Assembly: GCA_022821865.1 (NCBI GenBank)
Contig: JAJECW010000022.1
Location: forward strand, 1 to 46,900
Direction: 5' to 3'
DNA from: Pseudomonadales bacterium
GTDB taxonomy: Bacteria; Pseudomonadota; Gammaproteobacteria; Pseudomonadales; Pseudohongiellaceae
DNA length: 46,900 nt
Shown: positions 1 to 12,096 of the stretch, one piece after another
How positions within the stretch are numbered: position 1 is the stretch's first letter
Layout: each line of letters opens with the position of its first letter
Program-made: the position numbers and the translations under genes
The notes under the pieces: generated by a model
What the model saw: only the letters and a program-made list of their open reading frames with translations
The model's database searches: none
Told to the model about the DNA's origin: nothing

Positions 1-294
1 TATGATCAGGCCAACGGTCGTAAGATTCATCCCCGCCATTTTCCAGAGCAGTCTCGATTCCATGGTCTTCATGTCCGCCCGGAGCAGCTCTTCCATGGAT
101 TTCATATCCTTGCGAATCGACTTTCCCATGGCCTTCATTTCCTCACGAAGAGACTCTCCCAGGGCCTCGACTTTTTCATTGGTCGCCAGTGGCGCGGTCA
201 CGGTTCGCATGAGGCCAACCACCGCTTCCGCCTCGGATCGGGTCATGCCGGATTTCTCCAATTGCCGCGCCGCCAATATATCTGGTGTGGTCAT
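1..294 (-). CDS. Partial DUF1640-like coiled-coil protein
   Basis: The reading frame starts at ATG 294 on the minus strand and runs off the window start, leaving 98 codons. An AAGGAAC ribosome binding site lies about seven bases upstream. The N-terminus (MTTPDILAARQLEKSG) is followed by a long charged heptad-like stretch rich in E, K, M and R, which then enters a hydrophobic segment at the window edge. This layout (short N-terminal helix, coiled coil, C-terminal membrane helix) resembles small bacterial DUF1640/CCDC90-type proteins. The assignment is from layout only; the C-terminus is missing and no function can be inferred. Confidence 0.6.
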   Translation of the reverse strand, partial: MTTPDILAARQLEKSGMTRSEAEAVVGLMRTVTAPLATNEKVEALGESLREEMKAMGKSIRKDMKSMEELLRADMKTMESRLLWKMAGMNLTTVGLII

Positions 295-455
295 TTCAGT
301 TCCTTATAACATGAAATTACGGATATGGAGAAGAAAACCGTCGGCAATGTGGCAATTCACCCGGAACAGTCTCGGTCTCCGGACTTAACCTTAGTAAACA
401 TTTTCAGAGATGCACTGAAATTGACGTGAAATTTATCTGGCGCCTGTCAGGTCCA

Positions 456-475
456 GGAGCCTGCGGCGCAGGAAT

Positions 476-477
<2 letters not shown>
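456..477. repeat. GC-rich palindromic repeat, copy A
   Basis: The 13-base palindrome CCTGCGGCGCAGG (460-472) is flanked by GGAGC on one side and GAATTC on the other. The same 22-base unit occurs inverted at 12072-12093 with a single central difference, and a diverged copy sits at 43263-43283. This copy overlaps the last codon and stop of threonine synthase. It looks like a REP-type dispersed element or a terminator core. Confidence 0.5.
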
Positions 478-4212
<3,735 letters not shown>

Positions 4213-4232
4213 TTCCAGGCAAGCCCTCCTGA

Positions 4233-4282
4233 ATCGGAACCGCCGCCGTGGCGCTTTCATGCGCCACGGCGGCGGTTCCGGT
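4233..4282 (+). terminator. katG terminator, about 20-bp perfect hairpin
   Basis: The arms 4236-4254 and 4261-4279 are perfectly complementary over 19 bases with a TTTCAT loop; one more C-G pair and two weaker pairs extend the stem. A short ATTTTC follows. It starts about 20 bases after the katG stop. Confidence 0.75.
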
Positions 4283-4375
4283 ATTTTCATGCCCGGAATC
4301 CGCTTTGCCTCGCACAGTTCAGATGCTATCTTACCCACATTGAGTAGAATTTCCCCCTGAATTCTGAGATCAGCG

Positions 4376-5665
4376 GTGAACGGGGCGCCGCAAATCGGGA
4401 AAATGATGGACTTTGACGCGGCCCGCGCAATATTGCGAGGCAATGATCTGGGAACATATACGGTTCCGACAAAAGGGCTATATCCGTTCCAGTGGAATTG
4501 GGATTCCGCCTTTACCGCTCTCGGCTGGCTCACCTTCGAGGAAGGGCGCGCATGGAAAGAAGCGCAGGTGATGTTCAGTGGCCAATGGGACAACGGCATG
4601 GTGCCGCATATCCTTTTTCATGGTCCTTCGGATTCGTATTTTCCCGGGCCCGGGATTTGGGGGGCCGAATCCGGCATTCCCTCAAGCACGATCTCGCAGC
4701 CACCGGTCTGGGCCACGGCAATCAAGCTGATGCTGCGGCGTTCATCGGCAAGCTCGGCAGCCCGCGCCGCGGTGCGGGATCTGCTGCCGCAACTGATCGA
4801 CTACCATCTTTGGTGGTACCGTGACCGCGATCTCGATAACACAGGGCTGGTGGAGAGTTACCATCCCTGGGAATCGGGTATGGACAACAGTCCGGCCTGG
4901 GACGCTCCACTGGCCCGTGTGCCGCGGGTTGAATGGGGCTATCAGCGCCGCGACCTGAACCATGTCGATCAGGCACAGCGGCCAAGCGACGCGGAATATG
5001 ATCGTTACCTCCATCTCATCGAATTGAACAGACAGCACCGATTCGAACCCCGGCGAGTGGCGCCCGCCTCGCCTTATCGAGTCATCGACATCGGCACGGT
5101 CGCCATACTGCACCGCGCCACCCACGACTTGATCAGCCTTTGCAGGGAATTCGGGCAAGAGGAATCCGTGCCGGAACTTGAGGTGGAACTCGTTCGCACC
5201 GGCAAGGCGGCCAGCCGCTGCTGGTCTGGCGAATATCGCTGTTTCCTCAATTGGGACAAAATTTCCGATGCGCCGCTGCGGGAACACACTACCGCCGCGC
5301 TACTGCCACTTTTCGGCTATCTGGCCGATGCGGGCCAGGCTGGAGAAATGGCTTCACTGACGGAGCAGTGGCTGGCGGCAAGTGAATTTTCCCTGGCTTC
5401 AACGCACCCGAGAAGTCCGTTCTACGAGCCGCAACGATATTGGCGCGGCCCGGTATGGCTGCATGTGAACTGGATGATCGCCGATGGTCTGCGCGCCTAT
5501 GGTTATACTGAGCTGGCCGACCGGATCAAGCAGGAAAGCCGCAAATGCATCATGGCTGCCGGGGGGTACTACGAGTACTTCAACTCGGAAACGGGCAAGG
5601 GCTGTGGAGGCGCCAATTTCTCCTGGACAGCGGCGGTGGCGCTGTTCTGGTTCCAAGCCGGATGA
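4376..5665 (+). CDS. GH63/MGH1-like glycoside hydrolase
   Basis: This 429-residue protein has no signal peptide and the (alpha/alpha)6-barrel signatures of the GH63 clan that includes mannosylglycerate and glucosylglycerate hydrolases: PFQWNWDSAF near residue 38, ESYHPWESGMDNSPAWD near 160, RYWRGPVWLHVNW near 350 and YYEYFNSETGKG near 398. Candidate general acid and base are Asp170 and Glu400, by analogy with the Asp/Glu pair of glucosylglycerate hydrolase. GTG 4376 is the longest start; ATG at 4403 or 4406 are alternatives and the ribosome site is weak for all. It converges on the symporter gene 14 bases away and probably degrades a compatible-solute glycoside or an imported disaccharide. 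Substrate is inferred, not shown. Confidence 0.75.
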   Translation: MNGAPQIGKMMDFDAARAILRGNDLGTYTVPTKGLYPFQWNWDSAFTALGWLTFEEGRAWKEAQVMFSGQWDNGMVPHILFHGPSDSYFPGPGIWGAESGIPSSTISQPPVWATAIKLMLRRSSASSAARAAVRDLLPQLIDYHLWWYRDRDLDNTGLVESYHPWESGMDNSPAWDAPLARVPRVEWGYQRRDLNHVDQAQRPSDAEYDRYLHLIELNRQHRFEPRRVAPASPYRVIDIGTVAILHRATHDLISLCREFGQEESVPELEVELVRTGKAASRCWSGEYRCFLNWDKISDAPLREHTTAALLPLFGYLADAGQAGEMASLTEQWLAASEFSLASTHPRSPFYEPQRYWRGPVWLHVNWMIADGLRAYGYTELADRIKQESRKCIMAAGGYYEYFNSETGKGCGGANFSWTAAVALFWFQAG

Positions 5666-5679
5666 TTGCGCGATTGAAA

Positions 5680-7257
5680 TTATCCGCCAAATAGCTGTGG
5701 TATCAGCCAACCGATCAGCAACATGGCCGCGAACGCCAGCAACAGCGTGGCGGTTTCGTCGCGACGCCAGACTCCGGCAATCCCACCCGCATCCACTGGC
5801 CGTATTGCTGCTTTCATGCCTCCGGAAAACGCCGAGGTCAGCAGGGCGGCGCCGAGGGCGGCAAGCAGGCCAGTCACATTCCACCACAACCAGAATATCT
5901 GCGGCTGGGCGATCCAGAGATACAGATTCAAGCCCACTCCCGTCAGCAGGCCTGTGTTCGCGCCTCGGGAGCCGACTCCGGGACGCAGAATCGCGAGCAG
6001 GAAAGTTGCCAGGATCGGCCCGTAAAATACCGAACCGACCATGTTGATGGCCTCTATGACAGTGGGAGCGATGGCGCCGCCGAATACCGACAGGGCGACA
6101 ATCAGAATGCCCCAGAACAAAACCGCCGCGCGGGACCAGAAGACATAGCTGTCCGGCTCCAGCTTCTTTCCCGCCAACCGCGTGTAATCCTCGATGCTGA
6201 CGGCCGAAAGCGAATTGACCACCGAACTCAGGGAAGACATCGATGCTGCGAGCAAGGCCACGATAAGCAAGCCGATCAACCCGTTGGGCAAGTATTGGAC
6301 AATAAACAGCGGAACCAGGGTATCGGGGGATTGCGGGTCCACCTGGGCAAGAAAGTCCGGATTCATCACCGCGAAAGCGCCAAGCGCCAAGCCGGTTACG
6401 CAATACAGCAGCACGATGGGAAATCGCGCCAGTCCGTTCAGCATGAGAATCCGCCGCACCGAGTTTTCGTCTTTCGCCGAAAGCGTGCGCTGGGCTTGGG
6501 TCTGATCGCAGCCATAATACGAGGCGTACAAGACAATACCGCCGAAAATCATCGGCCACAGCCCCCATTCATCACCCGCCAGACCCCAGGAACCGGTACG
6601 CAGCACGGTGAGGCGGGTTGGGTCGATATTGGCCAGGAAAGCATCCAGCCCGCCCATGTTGCGCAGGGAGAACAGCAGGATCATGGCGACGCCGGAGAAA
6701 ATCAGAACCATCTGCGCCGCGTCGGAATATACTACCGCCTTCATGCCGCCCTGGAACGAATAGATGAGCGTAATCACGCCGATTACGGCAATGGCGATGA
6801 AAAAATCAACGCCCATGGCGACATTGAGGATGAGCGCGGTGGCGTATATGGCTATGCTTGTGGCCAGGGCGCGGCTGATCAGAAACACGAAGGAAATCAG
6901 CAGTCGCGTGGATAATCCGAAGCGGCTTTCGAGGAAGTCGTAGATACTGACGACTCCCGAACGGTACAGCACGGGCAGCACGTAGACCATGAGCAGCAGC
7001 ATGGCCAGCGGCACGGCGAATTCGTATGACAGCCAGACCATGCCGCCGCCTTCCCGCAGCCCGACGAAAGCCGGGGCGGAAATGAAGCTGATGGCCGAAA
7101 GCTGGGTGGCCATGGTCGACAGGGTCAGGGGCAGGACGCCAAGTTGCCGCCCGCCGAGGAAGTAATCCTTTTTGGAATGCTGCTCCTTGAAGAAATATCC
7201 CAACCCAAGCAGCATCCCCAGGTAAGCGGCGATGATTGCGTAGTCGAAGGCGTTCAT
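5680..7257 (-). CDS. Sodium:solute symporter (SSS family)
   Basis: This 525-residue inner-membrane protein has about 13-14 hydrophobic segments and starts MNAFDYAIIAAYLGMLLGLGYFF. Conserved pieces of the SSS (SGLT-like) family are visible: KDYFLGGRQLG near residue 30, the unwound TM1 region with SAISFISAPAF, and SMSSLSSVVNSLSAVS in the region of the second sodium site. It lies directly downstream of the TonB receptor on the same strand and likely imports a sugar or sugar derivative from the periplasm with Na+. The closest likely group is sugar/sialic-acid-type SSS carriers; the true substrate is unknown. Confidence 0.88.
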   Translation of the reverse strand: MNAFDYAIIAAYLGMLLGLGYFFKEQHSKKDYFLGGRQLGVLPLTLSTMATQLSAISFISAPAFVGLREGGGMVWLSYEFAVPLAMLLLMVYVLPVLYRSGVVSIYDFLESRFGLSTRLLISFVFLISRALATSIAIYATALILNVAMGVDFFIAIAVIGVITLIYSFQGGMKAVVYSDAAQMVLIFSGVAMILLFSLRNMGGLDAFLANIDPTRLTVLRTGSWGLAGDEWGLWPMIFGGIVLYASYYGCDQTQAQRTLSAKDENSVRRILMLNGLARFPIVLLYCVTGLALGAFAVMNPDFLAQVDPQSPDTLVPLFIVQYLPNGLIGLLIVALLAASMSSLSSVVNSLSAVSIEDYTRLAGKKLEPDSYVFWSRAAVLFWGILIVALSVFGGAIAPTVIEAINMVGSVFYGPILATFLLAILRPGVGSRGANTGLLTGVGLNLYLWIAQPQIFWLWWNVTGLLAALGAALLTSAFSGGMKAAIRPVDAGGIAGVWRRDETATLLLAFAAMLLIGWLIPQLFGG

Positions 7258-7264
7258 CAGAAGC

Positions 7265-7288
7265 GCAGGAGCCGGAGCCGGCTCCTGC
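7265..7288. terminator. GC-rich hairpin between receptor and symporter
   Basis: The arms GCAGGAGCCGG (7265-7275) and CCGGCTCCTGC (7278-7288) are perfectly complementary with a two-base centre; fewer pairs would form in practice. It lies in the 42-base gap between the TonB receptor stop and the symporter start and may be an intra-operon attenuator or mRNA stabiliser. Its GGAGCC/GGCTCC blocks recur in the repeats at 456 and 43263. Confidence 0.4.
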
Positions 7289-7299
7289 GGCGCCAGTTC

Positions 7300-9798
7300 C
7301 TAGAAATCATAACTCATTCGAAGCGCCAACCTGCGGGGCAGAATCGGCCGGCCGACGAAGAACTGCGCGGGCTGGCCCGACTGGGCATTGCCTTGCCGGG
7401 GCGAGCCTTCGGTGATTCCCTGCGTGTCGGTAAGGTTGAACACATGCAGGCTCACGCGGATATTGTCATCGCCCTCAAGCGGGAACGAATATCCGGCTTC
7501 CAGTCGCCACAAGCCGTAGGAATCAAGGCTGACGGTGTTCGAATCGTTGGCGAAGTTGTCACCGTGATAGTTATACATCAACAAGCCTTCGAAATTCTCC
7601 AGCGCGAAACGGGCGCCGAAATTGGCCATTTCGGTGGGTTGCCGCCGCAATTCGTTTCCGACGATCGCGGGATTGCCGTCGGCCTTGGTGAACTCATGCT
7701 CGCGCAGCGTGACATTGCCGTTCAAGGAAACAAAGTCGTTCAGGTACCAGGTCAGACCGGCCTCGACTCCAAAAGCCTCGGTGGATTGCAGCGACACGTC
7801 TTCGATGATGTTGCCGGGATTGTTCGGATCATTGATGAAATCGACGTTGCGCCGATCATCCAGGGTTGATCGGAACAGGAGCGCCTGGGCGGTGATTGCC
7901 TGATTCTCATACTTCACGCCCGCTTCGATGGTATCGATGATTTCACCTTCGTAGGAAGCAAGCCTGCCCTGATTGAAAGGCACGCTGCGTATCTGCGGGA
8001 AGAAAAATCCGCGGGATGCGTTGGCGAACAGATTGACCTCGTCGCTCAAGCGGTACAGCGCGCCGGCTGAAAAGGCCCATTCGGTGGCGCCGAGAGAGTC
8101 GCTGGTGAGCGAGCCATTGGTGTAACTGACGACCTCAAGGTGGTCGCTGACGTTCGGGTCGTTGCTCATCACATGGGATGAAGTATTGAATTGCCTGACA
8201 TCGCCCTCAAGCCGCTCGAGCCGGACGCCAAGGTCATAGGACCAGCGGCCGCTTTCGATCTGATCGGCAATATAGAACGCGGCGCGCCGCGCGCCGCGGT
8301 CGCGGTACCCGGTCAGCCCGTTGGTTCTGGCGAGGCCGTTGCGTGTCCAGTGATACATCGCGGCGGGGTCGTCAGCCATCACGAGTTCACCGGATGCGTC
8401 TTCAACGACTCCCATCAGTTGCACGTCCACCATCAGGGGCGCATTGCGGAAATCGCCCAGATAGGTGGTGATGTAATTGAGATCATCGGCCTGGGAATTC
8501 GAGAAGAAACCTCCGATAGTCAGGCCATGGGTTGCGTCACCGACAAAAAATTCGTTTCCGAGGCTCATCTCCACCGACATGTCGGTGGCGTCACGCCAGC
8601 GGTCGAGCGTGCGGTTGCCGAACACGAGGTGATCCGGCGCCAGATTCCCGCCGGTCTGGGAATACTTGAAACGGGCATGGCCATGGAACGCCGGATCGAT
8701 GCCCCGCCGGGTGAGATACTCGGACTGCGTTTCGGGCGTGTTCGGCCCAAGGGCGTCGCCGTCGAGGAACAGATTGAATTGATGATCGTAGCGCGCGTAG
8801 CGCAGTTTCGCGTTGAGGGTCCATTCGTCATTCAGGTCCCGGTCGAGCACGGCGGCAAGCATGTGCCCGCGGGTGACGACGCCGTCGCCTATGGGCGTCT
8901 GGAAACGTCCACCGGGAGTGTCGTAGGCAAGGCCGACCGCTTCCACGGTGTTCATGGTGAAAACTTCGGCTCCATCGTTGCCGGTGACGCGCTCCCGGGA
9001 GCGGCCGTCGACAGGCAGGGGAAGGAAAAACTGCACGCTGTCGTCGATCAATTGCGTATACAGCGTCAACGAGCCGGAGCCGTCATCGAACTCGTGCCTG
9101 ATGTTCCCCCTGATCTGGAAGCCCTGGGTGTCGAGCCCGGACTTGAGTGGGCCTTCGTCATTGCGGAAATAGCCGGACAATGCGTAGAAGGTGCTGGAAT
9201 CGGCGCCGCCGATCGGGCCGCTGAAGAAGTAGTCTCCCCGGAACCTGCCTTCTTCGGCGGTTTCAATCTGTACCGTGCCGGTTGGCTCCGGTCCGCCGGT
9301 GGCGGAAATATAGTTGATGATGCCGGCCACCGAACCGGGGCCGAACAGGTTCGACACGCCACCGCTGACAAACTCCGATCGCTCGATGCCGAGGTCGTTG
9401 CGGAAATAGACATCGAAAGCCGAGGAATTCAGGCCGAAAGTCGTAAACGCCGGCATGCCGTCATACAGCAGTGGCGTGAACGAGAACTGTCCCCCTGACG
9501 GCAGGGCGCGGTGGAAGACGTTGGTGGCGACTTCGCCGCCGCCGCCTTCGGCGCTGATGCCTGGCAACTGGGTCAGGATATCCGCCTGACTCGACGAATT
9601 GAAAGATCTGAGGTCCTCCTCGGTGAACTGGGAAACCGACTGCGGCGTGTCAAAGCCCGTCCGTTCCACGCCGGTGCCGGTTACGATGATTTCTTCGATA
9701 ACGCCGCCTGCCTGGGTCGGCGACTGCCCGGAAGCCGCGCTTGATACCGCGCAGATGGTCGCGGCGGACAGGGCCGCGGTCAGGAAAGAGTGGTTCAT
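7300..9798 (-). CDS. TonB-dependent outer-membrane receptor
   Basis: This is an outer-membrane gated channel powered by TonB. A signal peptide (MNHSFLTAALSAATICAVSSAASGQ) is followed by a TonB-box-like segment EEIIVTGTG, a plug domain (LTQLPGISAEGGGGE, and SGGVSNLFGPGSVAGIINYI near residue 150), and a long beta-barrel ending RLALRMSYDF with the required terminal Phe. There is no STN signalling domain. I chose ATG 9798; the frame extends to a GTG at 9822, which would put residues before the signal peptide. About 832 residues. Its place upstream of the symporter and downstream of a ROK regulator suggests uptake of an oligosaccharide or glycoside rather than siderophore iron. Confidence 0.92.
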   Translation of the reverse strand: MNHSFLTAALSAATICAVSSAASGQSPTQAGGVIEEIIVTGTGVERTGFDTPQSVSQFTEEDLRSFNSSSQADILTQLPGISAEGGGGEVATNVFHRALPSGGQFSFTPLLYDGMPAFTTFGLNSSAFDVYFRNDLGIERSEFVSGGVSNLFGPGSVAGIINYISATGGPEPTGTVQIETAEEGRFRGDYFFSGPIGGADSSTFYALSGYFRNDEGPLKSGLDTQGFQIRGNIRHEFDDGSGSLTLYTQLIDDSVQFFLPLPVDGRSRERVTGNDGAEVFTMNTVEAVGLAYDTPGGRFQTPIGDGVVTRGHMLAAVLDRDLNDEWTLNAKLRYARYDHQFNLFLDGDALGPNTPETQSEYLTRRGIDPAFHGHARFKYSQTGGNLAPDHLVFGNRTLDRWRDATDMSVEMSLGNEFFVGDATHGLTIGGFFSNSQADDLNYITTYLGDFRNAPLMVDVQLMGVVEDASGELVMADDPAAMYHWTRNGLARTNGLTGYRDRGARRAAFYIADQIESGRWSYDLGVRLERLEGDVRQFNTSSHVMSNDPNVSDHLEVVSYTNGSLTSDSLGATEWAFSAGALYRLSDEVNLFANASRGFFFPQIRSVPFNQGRLASYEGEIIDTIEAGVKYENQAITAQALLFRSTLDDRRNVDFINDPNNPGNIIEDVSLQSTEAFGVEAGLTWYLNDFVSLNGNVTLREHEFTKADGNPAIVGNELRRQPTEMANFGARFALENFEGLLMYNYHGDNFANDSNTVSLDSYGLWRLEAGYSFPLEGDDNIRVSLHVFNLTDTQGITEGSPRQGNAQSGQPAQFFVGRPILPRRLALRMSYDF

Positions 9799-9850
9799 TT
9801 TCAACCCCGCTGTTTGTGACACTAGTGCAACCCAATACTATACCCATATT

Positions 9851-9898
9851 GCGTAAATAACAATGCAAAAAATGCGGATACCGGGGTTTAATTTACGC
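9851..9898. promoter_or_regulatory. Candidate ROK-regulator operator pair
   Basis: GCGTAAAT at 9851-9858 and ATTTACGC at 9891-9898 form a perfect 8-base inverted repeat 32 bases apart in the AT-rich 122-base gap upstream of the TonB receptor. Read on the minus strand the first is TTATTTACGC, which resembles NagC/Mlc-type sites. The pair spans the expected promoter of the receptor gene. The assignment to the adjacent ROK protein is an inference. Confidence 0.4.
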
Positions 9899-9920
9899 GT
9901 CATGAATACATACTGCGGCT

Positions 9921-11111
9921 TCAACAGAAAAAATACTGCGTGAAAGGAAGCGCCGCGGCGCCGACAGAGGCCGATTCACCATGGGCCTCGGCAGCGATGA
10001 CGGGAGGCAGGGGGCGCTCATAGGAACGCCGCCGCTGGTCAAAAATTTCAATGTGGGGAATGATTTTTCGCGTCAGGGATTCGGGAATGCGACCGCCGAT
10101 CACGATTGCCGCCGGGTCGAGCAGCGCCGCGCTGGCCGAGACGATCAGCGAAAGCGAGTCGCGCACCCGCTCAATCCAGTCATCGACCCCGGGCCAGTCG
10201 GGGTTGAAATTCAGCACCAGATCCGAGACTGATTCGACTGCAATTCCGCGGCGGCGGACGAGTTCGCGCAACAGTTTGAGATTCGGATGCGGATAGATCA
10301 GTGGCGGCAGCAATTGCCCCACCTCGCCGGCATTGCCGAAAACGCCCCGCACAAGCCGTCCGTCCTGGATAACGCCGCCCCCCACTCCAGTGGCAATGTA
10401 AAGGTACACGAAACTGCGCGCACGGCGTCCCACGCCGAACAGGCTCTCGCCGATAGCCGCGGCGTTGCCGTCGTTTTCCACCCAGACGGGAAGTTCCAGA
10501 TCGTGGGACAACGCCTCCTCCAGGTTGATATTGGTCCATTCTTCAAGGATCAGGGGCGTATTGACCTGGCCCGTCTCACGCATGAAGGTGCCCGGAATGC
10601 CCACGCCGGCCGCGAAAACCCTGTGGGAGTCTATCGAACATTGCCGCGTCAACTCTCCGATCATGCGGCGCACCTCAACCACTACGGCATCGTGCGACAT
10701 CGTCGTCATGGCGCGCTGCCTGCTGCCGATGATTTCTCCCTTGAAATTCATCAGGGTCACGGCTACCGCGTCCCACAGGATTGCGACGCCAAAGGACCAG
10801 GCGTAATCCGGCACGATCTCGACCTTGACGCTAAGTTGACCCCGTTTGCCGGTTGACACCCGTTCGCCGGGTCGCAGCGACCCACGTTCCACCAACCGCG
10901 ACAACAGCCGTGAGACGGTTTGCTGGGGGCGGTTGATCTCCCGTGATATCTGCGCCTGGGTCATGGCGCCGCGTCGCAGCACGAGGGCGGCTATCGCCCG
11001 CTCGACTTCGCTGGACGGGAGGAAAACATCATCGCGAAAATACTTCACGGCGGCGGGATCGAATCCCTGAATCGGAGCTTGTCCGCTGTCTGGCATGTGG
11101 TCTGCGCTCAT
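9921..11111 (-). CDS. ROK-family transcriptional regulator
   Basis: This 396-residue protein pairs an N-terminal winged helix-turn-helix (about residues 35-85, including MTQAQISREINRPQQTVSRLL) with a ROK sugar-kinase-like domain (GVGIPGTF near 170, WVENDGNAAAIGE near 205, ATGVGGGVI near 235). It would bind DNA near sugar genes and release on a sugar or sugar phosphate. The region after GNAGEVGQLL, where ROK proteins usually carry the CxCGxxGCxE zinc motif, reads IYPHPNLKLLREL and has no cysteines, so zinc binding appears lost. ATG 11111 is 32 bases after the reductase gene and no clear ribosome site is seen, so coupling is possible. The likely target is the receptor promoter just downstream. 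Confidence 0.88.
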   Translation of the reverse strand: MSADHMPDSGQAPIQGFDPAAVKYFRDDVFLPSSEVERAIAALVLRRGAMTQAQISREINRPQQTVSRLLSRLVERGSLRPGERVSTGKRGQLSVKVEIVPDYAWSFGVAILWDAVAVTLMNFKGEIIGSRQRAMTTMSHDAVVVEVRRMIGELTRQCSIDSHRVFAAGVGIPGTFMRETGQVNTPLILEEWTNINLEEALSHDLELPVWVENDGNAAAIGESLFGVGRRARSFVYLYIATGVGGGVIQDGRLVRGVFGNAGEVGQLLPPLIYPHPNLKLLRELVRRRGIAVESVSDLVLNFNPDWPGVDDWIERVRDSLSLIVSASAALLDPAAIVIGGRIPESLTRKIIPHIEIFDQRRRSYERPLPPVIAAEAHGESASVGAAALPFTQYFFC

Positions 11112-11143
11112 AACGGGTCGATATCAGGGGGGTCCGCGCCGCA

Positions 11144-12010
11144 TTATTGGCGGGTGTGGCGCCGCAACAGACTCGAAGTATCCCATCGCCCTCCGCCCAT
11201 CGCCTGCACTTCCCCGTAAAACCCATCCACCAGCGCCGCCACCGGCAACTCCGCGCCGATACGCTCCGCCTCCTCCATGGCGATTCCCAAATCCTTGCGC
11301 ATCCAGTCCACCGCGAAGCCGAAATCGTATTCATCCCGCAACATGGTCTGATAGCGGTTGCTCATCTGCCAGGACCCGGCCGCGCCCTTTGATATCGTCT
11401 CGATCACCGCCTCCGCGTCGAGTCCGGCGCGAAGCGCGAAATTGAGCGCCTCCGCCAGACCCTGAACCACCCCCGCGATGCAGACCTGGTTGACCATCTT
11501 GGCCAACTGGCCGCTGCCCACCGGGCCGATCAACTTGCTGAAAGCCGCATAGGCGGCGAGCACCGGTTCGGCCCGCTCGAAACTGTCCTTCTGGCCGCCG
11601 ATCATGATCGTCAGCTTGCCGTTTTCGGCCCCCGCCTGGCCGCCGGATACCGGCGCGTCGAGAAATCCCACGCCCCGCGCCCGGGCCGCCGCGTCGAGTT
11701 CCCGGGCCAGGGTGACCGACGCCGTGGTGTGATCGATCAGGATGGCGCCGGTCGACATTCCCGCCAGGGCGCCGCTCTCGCCGAGCGCCACCGAGCGCAC
11801 ATCGTCGTCATTGCCCACGCAGAGCATGACCATGTCGCAGCCGCTGGCCGCCTCGGCCGGCGTCGGGGCGCTGCTTCCGCCGTGCTCCCCGCGCCATTGC
11901 CGGGCTTTCGAGGCAGTGCGGTTGTACACGCAAACTTCCCCCGCCTTTTGTTGCAAATGACCCGCCATGGGATAGCCCATGACGCCAAGACCGATAAATG
12001 CAAGTTTCAT
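11144..12010 (-). CDS. 3-hydroxyisobutyrate/tartronate-semialdehyde reductase family enzyme
   Basis: This cytoplasmic NAD(P)-dependent beta-hydroxyacid dehydrogenase has 288 residues. It has the Rossmann motif GLGVMG (residues 7-12), the substrate-binding signature DAPVSGG (118-124), the catalytic Lys171 in GSGQLAKMVNQ and a KDLGIA cofactor segment near the C-terminus. A clear AGGAGC site precedes ATG 12010. Members interconvert 3-hydroxyisobutyrate, tartronate semialdehyde/glycerate or related pairs, and sequence alone does not settle which. Being first in a run with the ROK regulator, TonB receptor and symporter, and near a putative glycosylglycerate hydrolase, glycerate/tartronate semialdehyde chemistry is an attractive but unproven reading. 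Confidence 0.85.
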   Translation of the reverse strand: MKLAFIGLGVMGYPMAGHLQQKAGEVCVYNRTASKARQWRGEHGGSSAPTPAEAASGCDMVMLCVGNDDDVRSVALGESGALAGMSTGAILIDHTTASVTLARELDAAARARGVGFLDAPVSGGQAGAENGKLTIMIGGQKDSFERAEPVLAAYAAFSKLIGPVGSGQLAKMVNQVCIAGVVQGLAEALNFALRAGLDAEAVIETISKGAAGSWQMSNRYQTMLRDEYDFGFAVDWMRKDLGIAMEEAERIGAELPVAALVDGFYGEVQAMGGGRWDTSSLLRRHTRQ

Positions 12011-12071
12011 GAATGCTCCTCATGGATTCACTGATCAACTGGTTTCCGGGCTTGCGAATTTTCGCTTTCGC

Positions 12072-12093
12072 GAATTCCTGCGGCGCAGGCTCC
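12072..12093. repeat. GC-rich palindromic repeat, copy B
   Basis: This is the inverted copy of the 22-base unit at 456-477, identical except for the central base of the palindrome. It lies between the reductase start and the kinase stop, so transcription from the kinase gene passes through it. Confidence 0.5.
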
Positions 12094-12096
12094 CGG

